Source of the DNA: Paenibacillus ginsengihumi DSM 21568
Lineage (GTDB): Bacteria > Bacillota > Bacilli > Paenibacillales > NBRC-103111
Length of the DNA stretch: 64,000 nt
Assembly: GCF_000380965.1 (NCBI RefSeq)
Contig: NZ_KB905559.1
Coordinates: 1 to 64,000 of the forward strand
Direction of reading: 5' to 3'
Under the pieces are notes generated by a model that saw only the letters and a list, made by a program, of their open reading frames with translations, was not told the origin of the DNA and made no database searches. The position numbers were made by a program, and so were the translations under genes. Positions 9,571-17,621 of this stretch are shown here, piece after piece (positions within the stretch are counted from its first letter, which is position 1; each line of letters starts with the position of its first letter).

Positions 9571-9888
9571 TTTTGCCTCTCCTCTCCGTCAGCGCTCGGT
9601 GTATCATCTTGGTGATCGCAAGCATCTGCTCCGGCGTCTGCACCTTAGCCGCAGCACGCGGGCGGCTGTCCTCCAGCACCTTTTTAAGCTTGGGCAACTT
9701 ACGTGTCCGCTGCCATGCTGCAGTCAGATAGGCCTGCGTGAGCATCTGCTCGCGCTCCTGCTGACGTCGATCATTGTAAGCCTCGACGGCGAGCATAAGC
9801 TCGTGTGGCGTTATCTCGTTGTACTCTGCAACGGACATGCCGCAGCGGAGCGCCACCTTTAAGCTTTCGGCGAAGTCGAATCTTTTTC
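9530..9888 (-). CDS. Tail assembly chaperone, T extension (made by -1 frameshift as GT)
   Basis: This frame has no convincing start of its own, only a GTG at 9856. Read in the -1 frame from about 9885, the G gene continues as RFDFAESLKVALRCGMSVAEY and then ITPHELMLAVEAYNDR, which is a continuous, conserved GT-chaperone sequence. The T part is basic and helical, and binds the tape-measure protein while the tail tube polymerises. It overlaps the tape measure start. The frame position and the overlap with G (9859) are seen directly; the frameshift is inferred. Confidence 0.82.
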
Positions 9889-10248
9889 GCTGGCCCGCGG
9901 CTGCTGCGCCGGTTGCTGCTGGTTTCCCGCTTGATCCTGACCCGGCTCCGCCCCAAAAGCCGCAAGAAAAGCCTTGGTGACAGCATCAATGACATGCTTG
10001 TAGCTAGGTGCCATGTCGATCAAATCCTCGATCTGCTCCAGCTTGAGCGTCTCGGCGTTGTCCCGCGCATCTTTAAGCAGGCCGCAGTAAATGAGCTTTT
10101 CCACAAGCTCGAAATTGCCGAGCCCTTCCTGCTCGATCTCCTCCAGTGATTTGCCCGTCAGTGCGACCAACGTTTTGAGCGCTTTGTACCCGTAACGGAG
10201 CTCGCGCGGGCGATCCAACTGGACAAATACAACGTCGCTACTATTCAT
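9859..10248 (-). CDS. Tail assembly chaperone G
   Basis: 129 aa. It lies between the tail tube and tape measure, the standard place of the G/GT pair. Residues ~15-95 are helical (ELRYGYKALKTLVALTGKSL); the last 25 are a Gln/Pro-rich tail ending TSPKA. A run of five A at GAA-AAA-GAT (codons at 9888-9883) near the end is the likely -1 slip site. The best fit is a P-site Lys-tRNA slip, as the heptamer is not a perfect X-XXY-YYZ. Confidence 0.85.
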   Translation of the reverse strand: MNSSDVVFVQLDRPRELRYGYKALKTLVALTGKSLEEIEQEGLGNFELVEKLIYCGLLKDARDNAETLKLEQIEDLIDMAPSYKHVIDAVTKAFLAAFGAEPGQDQAGNQQQPAQQPRASEKDSTSPKA

Positions 10249-10326
10249 GTTACGTCCCCTCTCGTATGGTAAATTAATCCGGCGTATGGTAATATTGAGG
10301 TAAAACCTTTGCCGGAGGTGCTGCTG

Positions 10327-10530
10327 GTGAAATGGTACTTTTTAACTAAAATTTTGATTTTCATTACTTTCTTGGTTATGTGGGGAGCCGACGCTAAAAC
10401 GGACGCCTTCCTTGGCATCGCGATCTTGCTGGACTTTACGATAGTTCCCATAATTTTCCTGATCATCTTCCGCAAACGCAGACTTGCGCCAGGTGAGTAC
10501 CGGGTCAAACCGGAAGGAAGAAGACTCTAA
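10327..10530 (+). CDS. Small two-helix membrane protein (candidate lysogenic 'moron')
   Basis: 67 aa from the GTG at 10327, chosen because GGAGG lies 8 nt upstream; the frame is open further to a TTG at 10309. Two membrane segments: ILIFITFLVMWG and a longer AILLDFTIVPIIFLIIF, then a basic tail RKRRLAPGEYR. It is the only plus-strand gene within the minus-strand morphogenesis operon and has its own terminator, the hallmark of a moron expressed from the lysogen. I do not recognise the family; functions such as superinfection exclusion are guesses. Confidence 0.7.
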   Translation: MKWYFLTKILIFITFLVMWGADAKTDAFLGIAILLDFTIVPIIFLIIFRKRRLAPGEYRVKPEGRRL

Positions 10531-10570
10531 AGAGCCCGGATAGATATATCTCCGGGCTCTTTCATTTTTT
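10531..10570 (+). terminator. Intrinsic terminator of the moron gene
   Basis: A 10-bp perfect stem, AGAGCCCGGA at 10531-10540 and TCCGGGCTCT at 10551-10560, with a 10-nt loop and a TTCATTTTTT tail. It starts right after the moron stop codon and abuts the tail-tube stop codon on the other strand, so it may also act on the minus strand. Confidence 0.88.
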
Positions 10571-10992
10571 TAGTTACCCCCACCGCTACTAGGAAGTGTC
10601 AGCGTCGGCTGGCCGGTTACACGGATCGTCACCTCGAAGCCGATGGCCTCCTCAAGCTCGGTGGTAACTGTAAAATTTTTAACGAAACCCTCAAAAGCCC
10701 AGGATGCGCCCATCGGGTACTCGATCTCACACTCCTGTATCTCCCCGGACTCCAGCGCGGCATAGGCAGCCGCCTGACCGGCATCAGTCGGCACGAAATA
10801 TCCCGACAGGGTAACCTCCCCGGCATCCTTAAAGCCGGAAATGTACTCCCGGTACGCCCCAACGCTGTCGAGCGTCGTAACGTCAATTTCCTCCGTGTCG
10901 ACGTTGGGCGACCCGATTGCAGTCAAGTCGCCGATAGGAGTCGTCCCAAGCTTAAATGTTGTGCCGATCGATCTTGTTGCTCTTTTGGTCAT
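10570..10992 (-). CDS. Major tail tube protein
   Basis: 140 aa. It opens MTKRATRSIGTTFKLG, followed by DLTAIGSPNVDTEEIDVTTLDS, the typical pattern of siphophage tail tube proteins. A beta-rich core ends in FEVTIRVTGQPTL. It would polymerise into the tail tube. The 4-nt start overlap with the upstream gene (10989) indicates coupling. Confidence 0.9.
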   Translation of the reverse strand: MTKRATRSIGTTFKLGTTPIGDLTAIGSPNVDTEEIDVTTLDSVGAYREYISGFKDAGEVTLSGYFVPTDAGQAAAYAALESGEIQECEIEYPMGASWAFEGFVKNFTVTTELEEAIGFEVTIRVTGQPTLTLPSSGGGN

Positions 10993-11402
10993 GTCTCATC
11001 CTCCTCATTAAAATAAACCGTAAACTCGATCATGCAGCGATAAAGCCCCGGCTGGTTTTCATAGATTTCAACAGGGTCTTGTCGATATGTCAGTTCCTCG
11101 ATAAACGGGCCGTCAGTGCCGATAACCCGGCCCTCCATACCGATAAGTAAGGCGCTCACCTGTCTCGCGATCGCCTTCATGTCGCCGTATCGGGCGGCTA
11201 CGATATTAACCTCAGCGTGGACGGCCTTGCTCTGCATGTACCCGTCCAGCGCCTTATCCCGCAGCCCCTCGCTGCTGGCATAGATCAAATATGGCACTCC
11301 CTGCCCGGCGGTCGCCTCAGGCGCTGTCAGCGGATATACGCGGTTTTCGAGGGCGACAATGTTGGTTTTCAGCTCATGAGTCAATGCTGCTTCAAAATCC
11401 AT
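10989..11402 (-). CDS. Tail completion/terminator protein (DUF3168-like)
   Basis: 137 aa. The opening MDFEAALTHELKTNIVAL, then VYPLTAPEATAGQGVPYLIY, fits the DUF3168/tail-completion family of small proteins that sit between the HK97-gp10 protein and the tail tube. They cap the tail and join it to the head. Order, length and overlap with the tail-tube gene all fit. Confidence 0.83.
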   Translation of the reverse strand: MDFEAALTHELKTNIVALENRVYPLTAPEATAGQGVPYLIYASSEGLRDKALDGYMQSKAVHAEVNIVAARYGDMKAIARQVSALLIGMEGRVIGTDGPFIEELTYRQDPVEIYENQPGLYRCMIEFTVYFNEEDET

Positions 11403-11404
11403 GA

Positions 11405-11857
11405 TTAACCTCTCTTTTGCAGGGCTTTGTCGACTTCTCTCCCTGTCACTTCAAGGATTTTTCGTTCAACGGCCTTCTTGTTATCGTCGGCCGCACGGCG
11501 GAGATATCGATATCCCGGGATGTAACGGCCGTCGACAGTCAAATAGCCGTATTCTTGCGACGCCGGGTAATATGACCGCTTGCCGCCTTTACTCTCTTTG
11601 ACGAAGACGCTATTCATGGCTCGGTCAAACGTCACCTCGTATACGGCTTTGCCCTTGGTCCGGCTACGCTCCCGCTTCATGACGATTCCGCGCTTAAGAT
11701 CTCCCGTATCCACTGGAGCGTTGCGCTTGGCGGCTCTCAGGGCAATTGTACCACCGGCGCGCGCCGACTTGGTGGCGACCGTCTGCGGGACTCGTCCGAG
11801 CGCTCGAAACGACTGCTCCAACTCGCGCATACCTTTGATATCCCTATGACGTGCCAT
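11405..11857 (-). CDS. HK97-gp10-like tail/head joining protein
   Basis: 150 aa. It contains the HK97-gp10 signature: RAGGTIALRAAKRNAPVDTG with DLKRGI, followed by the SQEYGYLTVDG and PGYRYLRRA segments. It is a head-tail morphogenesis factor. It starts 2 nt before the upstream stop codon in a tight operon. Confident as a family call. Confidence 0.88.
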   Translation of the reverse strand: MARHRDIKGMRELEQSFRALGRVPQTVATKSARAGGTIALRAAKRNAPVDTGDLKRGIVMKRERSRTKGKAVYEVTFDRAMNSVFVKESKGGKRSYYPASQEYGYLTVDGRYIPGYRYLRRAADDNKKAVERKILEVTGREVDKALQKRG

Positions 11858-11858
11858 G

Positions 11859-12071
11859 TCATTGCCGCCACAATGTCACCTGGAAGCCGGTGACCCTCTG
11901 CCATTCCTTCTTTCCTATCCGCCACTTGAAGGAGTGCTTAAGAATAGCATTGACCATTCGTTCGGCAGTTTTGAGCGGAATAATGCGGCAAACCGCGATG
12001 AAATAGACCGATTTTATCGCTGGTTTCCACCACCATGCGGACTTAAAACAAACCTTAATATCCATAGTCAC
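11859..12071 (-). CDS. Small phage protein of unknown function
   Basis: 70 aa, starting MTMDIKVCFKSAWWWKPAIK and containing VCRIIPLKTAERMVNAIL. It is packed between the head-tail adaptor and the gp10-like gene with 4-nt and 1-nt junctions, so it is probably translated. It has a basic, Trp-rich character and one weakly hydrophobic stretch. Similar short proteins occur in this slot in other Bacillota siphophages, but no role is known to me. Confidence 0.6.
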   Translation of the reverse strand: MTMDIKVCFKSAWWWKPAIKSVYFIAVCRIIPLKTAERMVNAILKHSFKWRIGKKEWQRVTGFQVTLWRQ

Positions 12072-12403
12072 TGTCGCTCCTTACACATAAGCTGCAGTTC
12101 CTTCTTGCCGAGCTCCGGATGAATGATATGGAGGATCTCAAACTCCGTTTCCCCATGCTTCACTCGCATCGTGCGATCGATCCCCTCACGGTACCGGATC
12201 CGGATTCGCGTCGTCACTTCGGCATGCTCACTCATGGCCGAGAAATACTCCCGGCCTCTAAGCGGTTCGATAGCAGCCCAAACCGTTGCGACCGGTATAG
12301 GCTCATCCAGCGGCTGGCCGTACTCGTCCACATCATCCGGACCCGGCGGACGCAGAATTGTAACGCGCTTGTTGAGGCGGTTGACGAGTAGCTTGTTTGT
12401 CAT
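12068..12403 (-). CDS. Head-tail adaptor / head closure protein
   Basis: 111 aa. LNKRVTILRPPGPDDVDEYG, then VWAAIEPLRGREYFSA and TRIRIRYREGID, match the phage head-tail joining (SPP1 gp16/HK97 gp-like) adaptor family. It closes the portal vertex after DNA packaging. Its place downstream of the gp6-like connector is normal, except that an SGNH hydrolase gene separates the two. Confidence 0.88.
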   Translation of the reverse strand: MTNKLLVNRLNKRVTILRPPGPDDVDEYGQPLDEPIPVATVWAAIEPLRGREYFSAMSEHAEVTTRIRIRYREGIDRTMRVKHGETEFEILHIIHPELGKKELQLMCKERQ

Positions 12404-12411
12404 AAGCGCAC

Positions 12412-13578
12412 CTAGCTTTTGAGCTGCCGCAGATAACCGGCGACGCGCCTAGCCATCAGATCGTGACCCGCATCGTTTGGGTGCACTCCATCGGGGATAA
12501 GGGCCGTCTTTTGCGCTGGGATCGCAGGACAGATAGCAAGCTCCCTATAATTGTCCAGCGTCGGTATGCCGTAAAATCCGCAAACCTCTTTGATGATATC
12601 GACATAATCCTGCAGGGTGAGGCCGTTGCCGTTTTTGGCATCCGGCGCGTCCAGCGGCGGGTAACTCCGCTTGATTGGCGTTAAAAAGAGCAGCTGCTTA
12701 CCCGTGTACTTGTCGAGGAGCCCAAGACATAGGTTATGGAGCGCCCCGTAAAAGTCGTTGTTGCTGCGGCTTGCCATCGTACCAACCGGCGTATGCGTGT
12801 AAAACCAGTCGTTCGTGCCGCCGGCTACAACCACTAAATCGGCGGTCGCTGACATACTGGCATACCGCGTAACCATCGGATTGCGATCCGCAGGGGCTGA
12901 CTCTTTAACAGCGATTGTGCTGCCGCTAATCCCGTAATTATTTTCGACCAGGCCAAGTAGGGTGGACGCCCGGGACGAGTACCGGTATGCGGACGAGGAC
13001 GCGCCGACTCCCTGTGTAATGCTGTCGCCTAAAAAGTTTGCCTCTTTTCCCGGCCAATAACTACCGATATTCGCCACCTGGGCGCCACCGACGTAAATAA
13101 CGCGCAAGCTACCGGTAGTGCGGCCGGAGGTGTTTGTCCGCAAGCTGATGTGCGTCCACGCGCCGTTAAGGGCTGGAAAATTGGATGCGTCGATAGTGAG
13201 ATCAGCGCCCGCAGCCAGGCTAGGAAAATCGGCTTGAGCCCTGTGGAGTTCTGTGCCTGCCTCATCTCGTAAAAAACCGTAGGCGCGAATGTGTGTAACA
13301 GGAACGTCCGTTCCATTTTTAATGATGATCTGAATCCCGCGCTTATCCCCTACTGCGAAGCCCAAATTGCTTGCACTGCTATTGATCTCGTCACCCCAAA
13401 ACAAAAAGTTGGCTACCTCAGACGTTGCGTCTCGCAGCACCTCGACAGGGCCGCTACCGCCCCCAGCTATTGGCTGCCCATTTTTAAGGATCGCACCGGT
13501 GCCGACAAGCTCAATCTCGCCGCCAATAACCCACTTGTCGCCGCGCATCCTGTAATTTTTAGCCGTCGATCCCGACAT
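12412..13578 (-). CDS. SGNH/GDSL hydrolase, virion-associated esterase candidate
   Basis: 388 aa. The C-terminal ~210 residues form an SGNH hydrolase: block I NFLGDSITQG (Ser186), block III GGTNDW, and block V DGVHPNDAGH (Asp363, His366). The first ~175 residues are beta-rich and contain a Gly-rich hinge (PIAGGGSGPVEV), like a virion-anchoring or carbohydrate-binding module. It would remove acyl (for example acetyl) groups from surface sugars. It lies inside the head-tail connector genes rather than near the fibres, which is unusual. No signal peptide. Confidence 0.88.
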   Translation of the reverse strand: MSGSTAKNYRMRGDKWVIGGEIELVGTGAILKNGQPIAGGGSGPVEVLRDATSEVANFLFWGDEINSSASNLGFAVGDKRGIQIIIKNGTDVPVTHIRAYGFLRDEAGTELHRAQADFPSLAAGADLTIDASNFPALNGAWTHISLRTNTSGRTTGSLRVIYVGGAQVANIGSYWPGKEANFLGDSITQGVGASSSAYRYSSRASTLLGLVENNYGISGSTIAVKESAPADRNPMVTRYASMSATADLVVVAGGTNDWFYTHTPVGTMASRSNNDFYGALHNLCLGLLDKYTGKQLLFLTPIKRSYPPLDAPDAKNGNGLTLQDYVDIIKEVCGFYGIPTLDNYRELAICPAIPAQKTALIPDGVHPNDAGHDLMARRVAGYLRQLKS

Positions 13579-13582
13579 ACCA

Positions 13583-13873
13583 TCACTCCTCCTCCGTATA
13601 TGCGTGTTGTAGTTGAGCCATGATGGACTGGACCGTAAAACGCACTTTATCCGACGGCTGTTGACCGATCAGATCGCGGTTTTCGTACCAGTCCGCGCAA
13701 AGTACAAGGCAGAAGAGTTTTGCAAGCTGATTTGTGCTGTCAAACTCAACCTCAGTCGCATTATGCAGATACGTCTCCGCAGCGCCGATCAACATCTCGA
13801 TCAGACTGTCTTCGTCTTCCCCGTCGATGCGTAACCAGGTTTTTGCTTCCTCAAGCGTCAGAATCATCGGCAT
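13583..13873 (-). CDS. Head-tail connector (gp6-like)
   Basis: 96 aa. It starts MPMILTLEEAKTWLRIDGED, with DEDSLIEMLIGAAETYLHNA, the hallmark of HK97 gp6-type connectors that bind beneath the portal. Length is normal. It overlaps the upstream ORF by 23 nt. Confidence 0.9.
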   Translation of the reverse strand: MPMILTLEEAKTWLRIDGEDEDSLIEMLIGAAETYLHNATEVEFDSTNQLAKLFCLVLCADWYENRDLIGQQPSDKVRFTVQSIMAQLQHAYTEEE

Positions 13874-14054
13874 CAGCGCCTTTCTTACCGCGCTTCGGTT
13901 TCTCGGCGGGCTTCGGTTTCTCGGGCTCGACCAGATACCCCGTTTTCACAAGATATGTCACGCGCTTCTTGTCGTCATCCGGGTAATCGTCGCCGACGCT
14001 ATACCGCTTCATGTCGTGGTAACGCTCACGAAAAGCTTTGATCACTTTTGCCAC
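13851..14054 (-). CDS. Small charged phage protein
   Basis: 67 aa from the GTG at 14054, chosen because GGAGGTG lies 5 nt upstream; the frame itself is open much further upstream, beyond the capsid stop. It starts MAKVIKAFRERYHDMKRYS with TYLVKTGYLVEPEKP, followed by a Lys/Pro/Asp tail. Proteins of this kind sit between the capsid and gp6 connector genes in many Bacillota siphophages. Role unknown; it might be a capsid or connector accessory. Confidence 0.65.
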   Translation of the reverse strand: MAKVIKAFRERYHDMKRYSVGDDYPDDDKKRVTYLVKTGYLVEPEKPKPAEKPKRGKKGADADDSDA

Positions 14055-14095
14055 GCTATCACCTCCAAAAAGAGGCGGGATAGCCCCGCCCCTCA

Positions 14096-15289
14096 TTACG
14101 GCGTATCCGAAATGTCGAGTTGGCCGAATACGGCAGCCGCGCCATCCCACTTGACATAGTCATCGCGCATGATGGTACGCAGCTCCGTGGTGTCGCGTCT
14201 CCATGCGTCGCCGCCCTCGCGGGTGCTGGCGAGCTCGAAGAAACGGCGGTTGAACAGCACCATGAACTGCTTGAGATTGCCGATGATAAGCGGCGCAAGC
14301 GCGTTATCTGTATCGGTAGGAAGGTTTCGGTTGCTAACCACGACAATCTGACGACCCTTGTACAGCTTACGTCCAGGCTGGGTAAAGTCATCTTGCAGGA
14401 TCGGGCGACCATTGCCGTCAACTTGGTTATCGAGCCAGTTCCAGCCGTCTTGGTTGGTCAGGATGATCGACGTGCGGCTGATTGCCGGATCGAGCGTGAC
14501 GTTAAGCACCTTGTTGATTGCCGTGAGATCAGCCAACGTTTGCGGCGTCAAGGTATTGAGCAAGTTGATGATCTGCGTGTTGCGCGTATGCGCTGCTTTG
14601 CGTGCGATCCAGTTGGTGACGTACCCGAGCAGGTTTGCGTCATTGTCGGCCAATAGCTCGTTCGTGAGCGGCAAGTATCCAGCACGCTTTTTGACCTTGT
14701 ACGTAACCGTCGTAAATTTCGGGTTGTCCGTCGGCTGAATCTCGCCGTACTCATCAACGACCGCAAAAGGCGTCATGTCTGCATCAGTCTCCAGTACACG
14801 GGAGCCGGATAAAGTCGAGACGTTCTCAACTGTCACGTACTGCGACAAGTCGTTCCATTCGCGCATCAGTGTATTGATCTGCGTCTGGATGTCCTGCGGC
14901 ACAACGATACCGACATCACCATCCGGAATGGCCGGGTTGGTGTTGCCTTCATTCATAACGGCGCGGCGCTCGTATTCAGCGATGATGGAGCGCTGTTCTG
15001 CCGTGATCGGGCGGCGGCGGATGCCCTGCAGAAAGATTCCGCGATATTCAGCTTCGAGTTCCTTCATATCGCGTTCTTCGACGTTCCCGTTTTCGTTCAG
15101 TTCAGTTCCACCTAGCGCGCGGGCTTCGGTTTCTTCGAGTTCGCGTTGCAAGTCAACTTTAGCTTGCAAAGAGCGTACTTCTTCCATCTTGTCTTTCGCT
15201 TCTTGTACCTTGTCCTCAGCCAGCAGGCTACGGACTTCTTGCTTTGCCGTGTCCAGTTTGGACAGCAGTGCTCTCAGTTCTTTGGTCAC
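14096..15289 (-). CDS. Major capsid protein, HK97 fold
   Basis: 397 aa from the GTG at 15289, which has GAGGTG 8 nt upstream; a TTG at 15334 is the longest possible start. Residues ~1-100 are a charged coiled-coil delta/scaffold domain (KQEVRSLLAEDKVQEAKDKM) that the protease should remove. The shell domain begins around GIVVPQDIQTQINTLMRE. YLPLTNELLADND and RKAAHTRNTQIINLL are HK97-fold signatures. It assembles the icosahedral head with the protease and portal encoded next to it. Confidence 0.93.
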   Translation of the reverse strand: MTKELRALLSKLDTAKQEVRSLLAEDKVQEAKDKMEEVRSLQAKVDLQRELEETEARALGGTELNENGNVEERDMKELEAEYRGIFLQGIRRRPITAEQRSIIAEYERRAVMNEGNTNPAIPDGDVGIVVPQDIQTQINTLMREWNDLSQYVTVENVSTLSGSRVLETDADMTPFAVVDEYGEIQPTDNPKFTTVTYKVKKRAGYLPLTNELLADNDANLLGYVTNWIARKAAHTRNTQIINLLNTLTPQTLADLTAINKVLNVTLDPAISRTSIILTNQDGWNWLDNQVDGNGRPILQDDFTQPGRKLYKGRQIVVVSNRNLPTDTDNALAPLIIGNLKQFMVLFNRRFFELASTREGGDAWRRDTTELRTIMRDDYVKWDGAAAVFGQLDISDTP

Positions 15290-15330
15290 TTTTCGTTCAC
15301 CTCGAAATAGATTTTTGTCAAACAAAAAGC

Positions 15331-15963
15331 TCAACCGTAAAGGTCGAGCTCAAGAGATAGCTTTTCTTTTTCGTACTGATCGGCGGCTCGTTGTTCAGAC
15401 TTCTTAAACTCCTCCAAGCCGCGAGCACTGACTTCGTTCGCCGGGTATGCCGGAAATGCGACTGGACTGATTTCGTAAAGCTCTGCGTCAAGTATCGTTC
15501 GGCGGTATATTTTCCCGTCGTCTCGATCTTCTGTTGACCACTTATCCTTGGTCACGCGCATACCAAAGCTTACACCGTCAACATCTCCGCGCTGGATCAG
15601 TTCCCATGCATCATTCCCGACGCTTGTGTTGGGGATGTCGAGCTCGAATCGTAATTCTTTTTGTCCGTCAAACACTCGCAATGTCCCGGATTTCGTGTTA
15701 CCGAGTACTTGGCTTGTGTCATGGCTCCACAAACCGACAACATCCCGGACTTTCAGACTCTCAGAAAATGCGCCTGTCGCAATTTGCTCCACGATGATGT
15801 CGTCCCACCAATCACGCATTTCCGCGCTATCTGTTTCATACTTAATCGATCCGGTGATGGTACGCTTACCGTCCTCACCTTCGGCGGCCCGAATCTCAAT
15901 CGTCGTTGGTAGTGCTCGGATTTCCTTCTCCGGCACCTTCTTCTCCTTGTCCAGCTCCATCAC
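15331..15963 (-). CDS. HK97 family prohead protease
   Basis: 210 aa serine protease. The His motif is VGLWSHDTSQVLG and the Ser motif DGVSFGMRV, followed by an ELYEISPVAFPAYP block typical of the family. It matures the prohead by cutting the capsid delta domain. Its first 68 nt overlap the portal 3' end, and GGGAGG precedes the GTG/ATG start pair. Confidence 0.92.
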   Translation of the reverse strand: MMELDKEKKVPEKEIRALPTTIEIRAAEGEDGKRTITGSIKYETDSAEMRDWWDDIIVEQIATGAFSESLKVRDVVGLWSHDTSQVLGNTKSGTLRVFDGQKELRFELDIPNTSVGNDAWELIQRGDVDGVSFGMRVTKDKWSTEDRDDGKIYRRTILDAELYEISPVAFPAYPANEVSARGLEEFKKSEQRAADQYEKEKLSLELDLYG

Positions 15964-17233
15964 CTCCCTTCCGGTATGCTGCGCCGACCTCCGTCAGTTT
16001 CACCATATTGCCGTTGACGATCAATACATCGCCGCCTTCCATGGGCGGGTCCTCTTCGAGCGCCCGAACTTCATTCGGCGTCTTAAATCCAGACTGGATC
16101 GCCGTCTTGTACGCCTCATACCGAGACTTGATGTCCGCTCGAAGTATAGCATCAGCGTTTGCGCGAATAAAAAAGCCGTCCTCGATCTCTTCGTCGAGAA
16201 ACAGCTTATATGTCGACTCCTGCTCGTATCCGGTGAGGATTGGCTGGAGTGTGTCGGTATAAAACTCCTTCTGTTGCTCAGTCGTGTTGTTGTACGTCGC
16301 TCTGGACAAGTCATTGAGCTGGTGCATCTTGATGCCAAATGCCGCGGCGATCTGCCGGATAGTCAGCTGTGCGTTTTCGATAAATTGAGCGTCTTCAAGA
16401 GTGATTGCAATCGGCTCAAACTTGTACCCGATCGGCATGAGCGCAATTCGATGCGCGTTGTTCAGGCCACTGGACATCGACTCGAATTTCTCACGGAAGT
16501 TGCGTTTAGCCTTTTCATCCAAATCCCCGACATACTGTATGAGCCCTTTAACCTGCAAACCTTGCTTGTAAAACCGGTTGATAAACTCGTTAGCCTGTCC
16601 CTGATTTTCAATCGACGCTCGAAGTTGGTCAATCGGCGACAATCCAACAATCCCGTTAAGCGTCAATCCGCCGCGAAAGTGCAGCATCTCATCAGCCGGC
16701 ACCTTACGCTGCTCATAGCCGAGATCAACCACGTACCACAGCCTAGAGCGCGGTTGCATGATGTTTGACAATCCGGTGTCGTCATCGACGTAGATCGTGA
16801 CTTTGTTGTAGTCGATCGGCCAGAGGGCGACTGGCTTACCTGTACGTGGGTCGAACTCGATGTTGACAAACGAGTTGCCGTAAATACAATTCTGCGTCTC
16901 CGTGACTTTCCAAAAGTCGTATGCCGACATAAATGGGTTCGGCCGGAGGCGTAAGAGTTTCGCAACGTGATGTTTACTATGCTTGCGCACCCCGTAGTCG
17001 TCTTCCTGGTACACCTTAAAAGGAAGTTTTGCCACCGACTCAGAGCGAATCCGGACGCAGGCATATACGGTATCGATCTTAAGAGCACCTTTTCCTTTGA
17101 CGCTAATTTCGTCTAGATCAATTCCCAGTACTTCGGCAAGTCGCCGATCGTCCACATTCAGTTCCAACGATTCTCGTTTCTCTTCAATTCCGAGCCATCG
17201 CCGGGCAAGGTCTTTGATTGCCAGTTTTCTCAC
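15896..17233 (-). CDS. Portal protein, HK97 type
   Basis: 445 aa from a GTG. Features are IDTVYACVRIRSESVAKLPF near residue 55, LRPNPFMSAYDFW with GNSFVNIEFD, and the LSPIDQLRASIENQ and QIAAAFGIKMHQLND segments, all typical HK97 portal blocks. It forms the dodecameric DNA-packaging vertex. An intrinsic terminator lies just upstream (17254-17272), so it may sit behind an attenuator. Confidence 0.92.
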   Translation of the reverse strand: MRKLAIKDLARRWLGIEEKRESLELNVDDRRLAEVLGIDLDEISVKGKGALKIDTVYACVRIRSESVAKLPFKVYQEDDYGVRKHSKHHVAKLLRLRPNPFMSAYDFWKVTETQNCIYGNSFVNIEFDPRTGKPVALWPIDYNKVTIYVDDDTGLSNIMQPRSRLWYVVDLGYEQRKVPADEMLHFRGGLTLNGIVGLSPIDQLRASIENQGQANEFINRFYKQGLQVKGLIQYVGDLDEKAKRNFREKFESMSSGLNNAHRIALMPIGYKFEPIAITLEDAQFIENAQLTIRQIAAAFGIKMHQLNDLSRATYNNTTEQQKEFYTDTLQPILTGYEQESTYKLFLDEEIEDGFFIRANADAILRADIKSRYEAYKTAIQSGFKTPNEVRALEEDPPMEGGDVLIVNGNMVKLTEVGAAYRKGGDGAGQGEEGAGEGNPSTTNDD

Positions 17234-17245
17234 CGCCTTTCAGAC

Positions 17246-17272
17246 AAAATAAAAAGCCGCTTATAGCGGCTT
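17246..17272 (-). terminator. Hairpin with U-tail between the 116-aa gene and the portal gene
   Basis: 8-bp stem AAGCCGCT/AGCGGCTT (17254-17261 with 17265-17272) and a minus-strand tail of TTTTTATTTT. It begins within the stop codon of the upstream gene. As an intrinsic terminator it would reduce transcription from terminase into capsid genes, or be bypassed late by antitermination. Confidence 0.72.
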
Positions 17273-17621
17273 AAATCTCTTGAATGATAAATGAAGCATA
17301 GTTTGCGGACATTGTCGCTGAAGAAGCACCTGTATTTCTTACCGCAAAACTATCATTGTCATCATCCCAATCGATGTCTGGCAGTTCGCCAGGATCGATC
17401 TTACCGCCGCCGATGCCCCTCAATAGCTCAACTAAGTCATAGACCTTCCCATCCGACCCTGTAACGAGCGCGGTTTGCGGTGTGTATTTTCGGGCACTCA
17501 CTTCGTCAGACAGCGGAGTGCCACCGCCGAGCAAATCCACGATGTTATGGACCGTGCCATCACTTGCCACAATGTCCCCCGATTTTGGTGTGTATCGTTT
17601 AGTCAACTTAGTCACCCCCAA
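17271..17621 (-). CDS. Phage protein with internal duplication, unknown function
   Basis: 116 aa between terminase and portal. It contains two copies of a ~27-residue unit: KRYTPKSGDIVASDGTVHNI and RKYTPQTALVTGSDGKVYDL, each followed by V(D/E)LL and Gly. The C-terminal third is acidic (DIDWDDDNDSF). The 10-nt overlap with the large terminase suggests co-expression. The repeat might form a small beta module on the head, but no role is known. Confidence 0.6.
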   Translation of the reverse strand: MGVTKLTKRYTPKSGDIVASDGTVHNIVDLLGGGTPLSDEVSARKYTPQTALVTGSDGKVYDLVELLRGIGGGKIDPGELPDIDWDDDNDSFAVRNTGASSATMSANYASFIIQEI

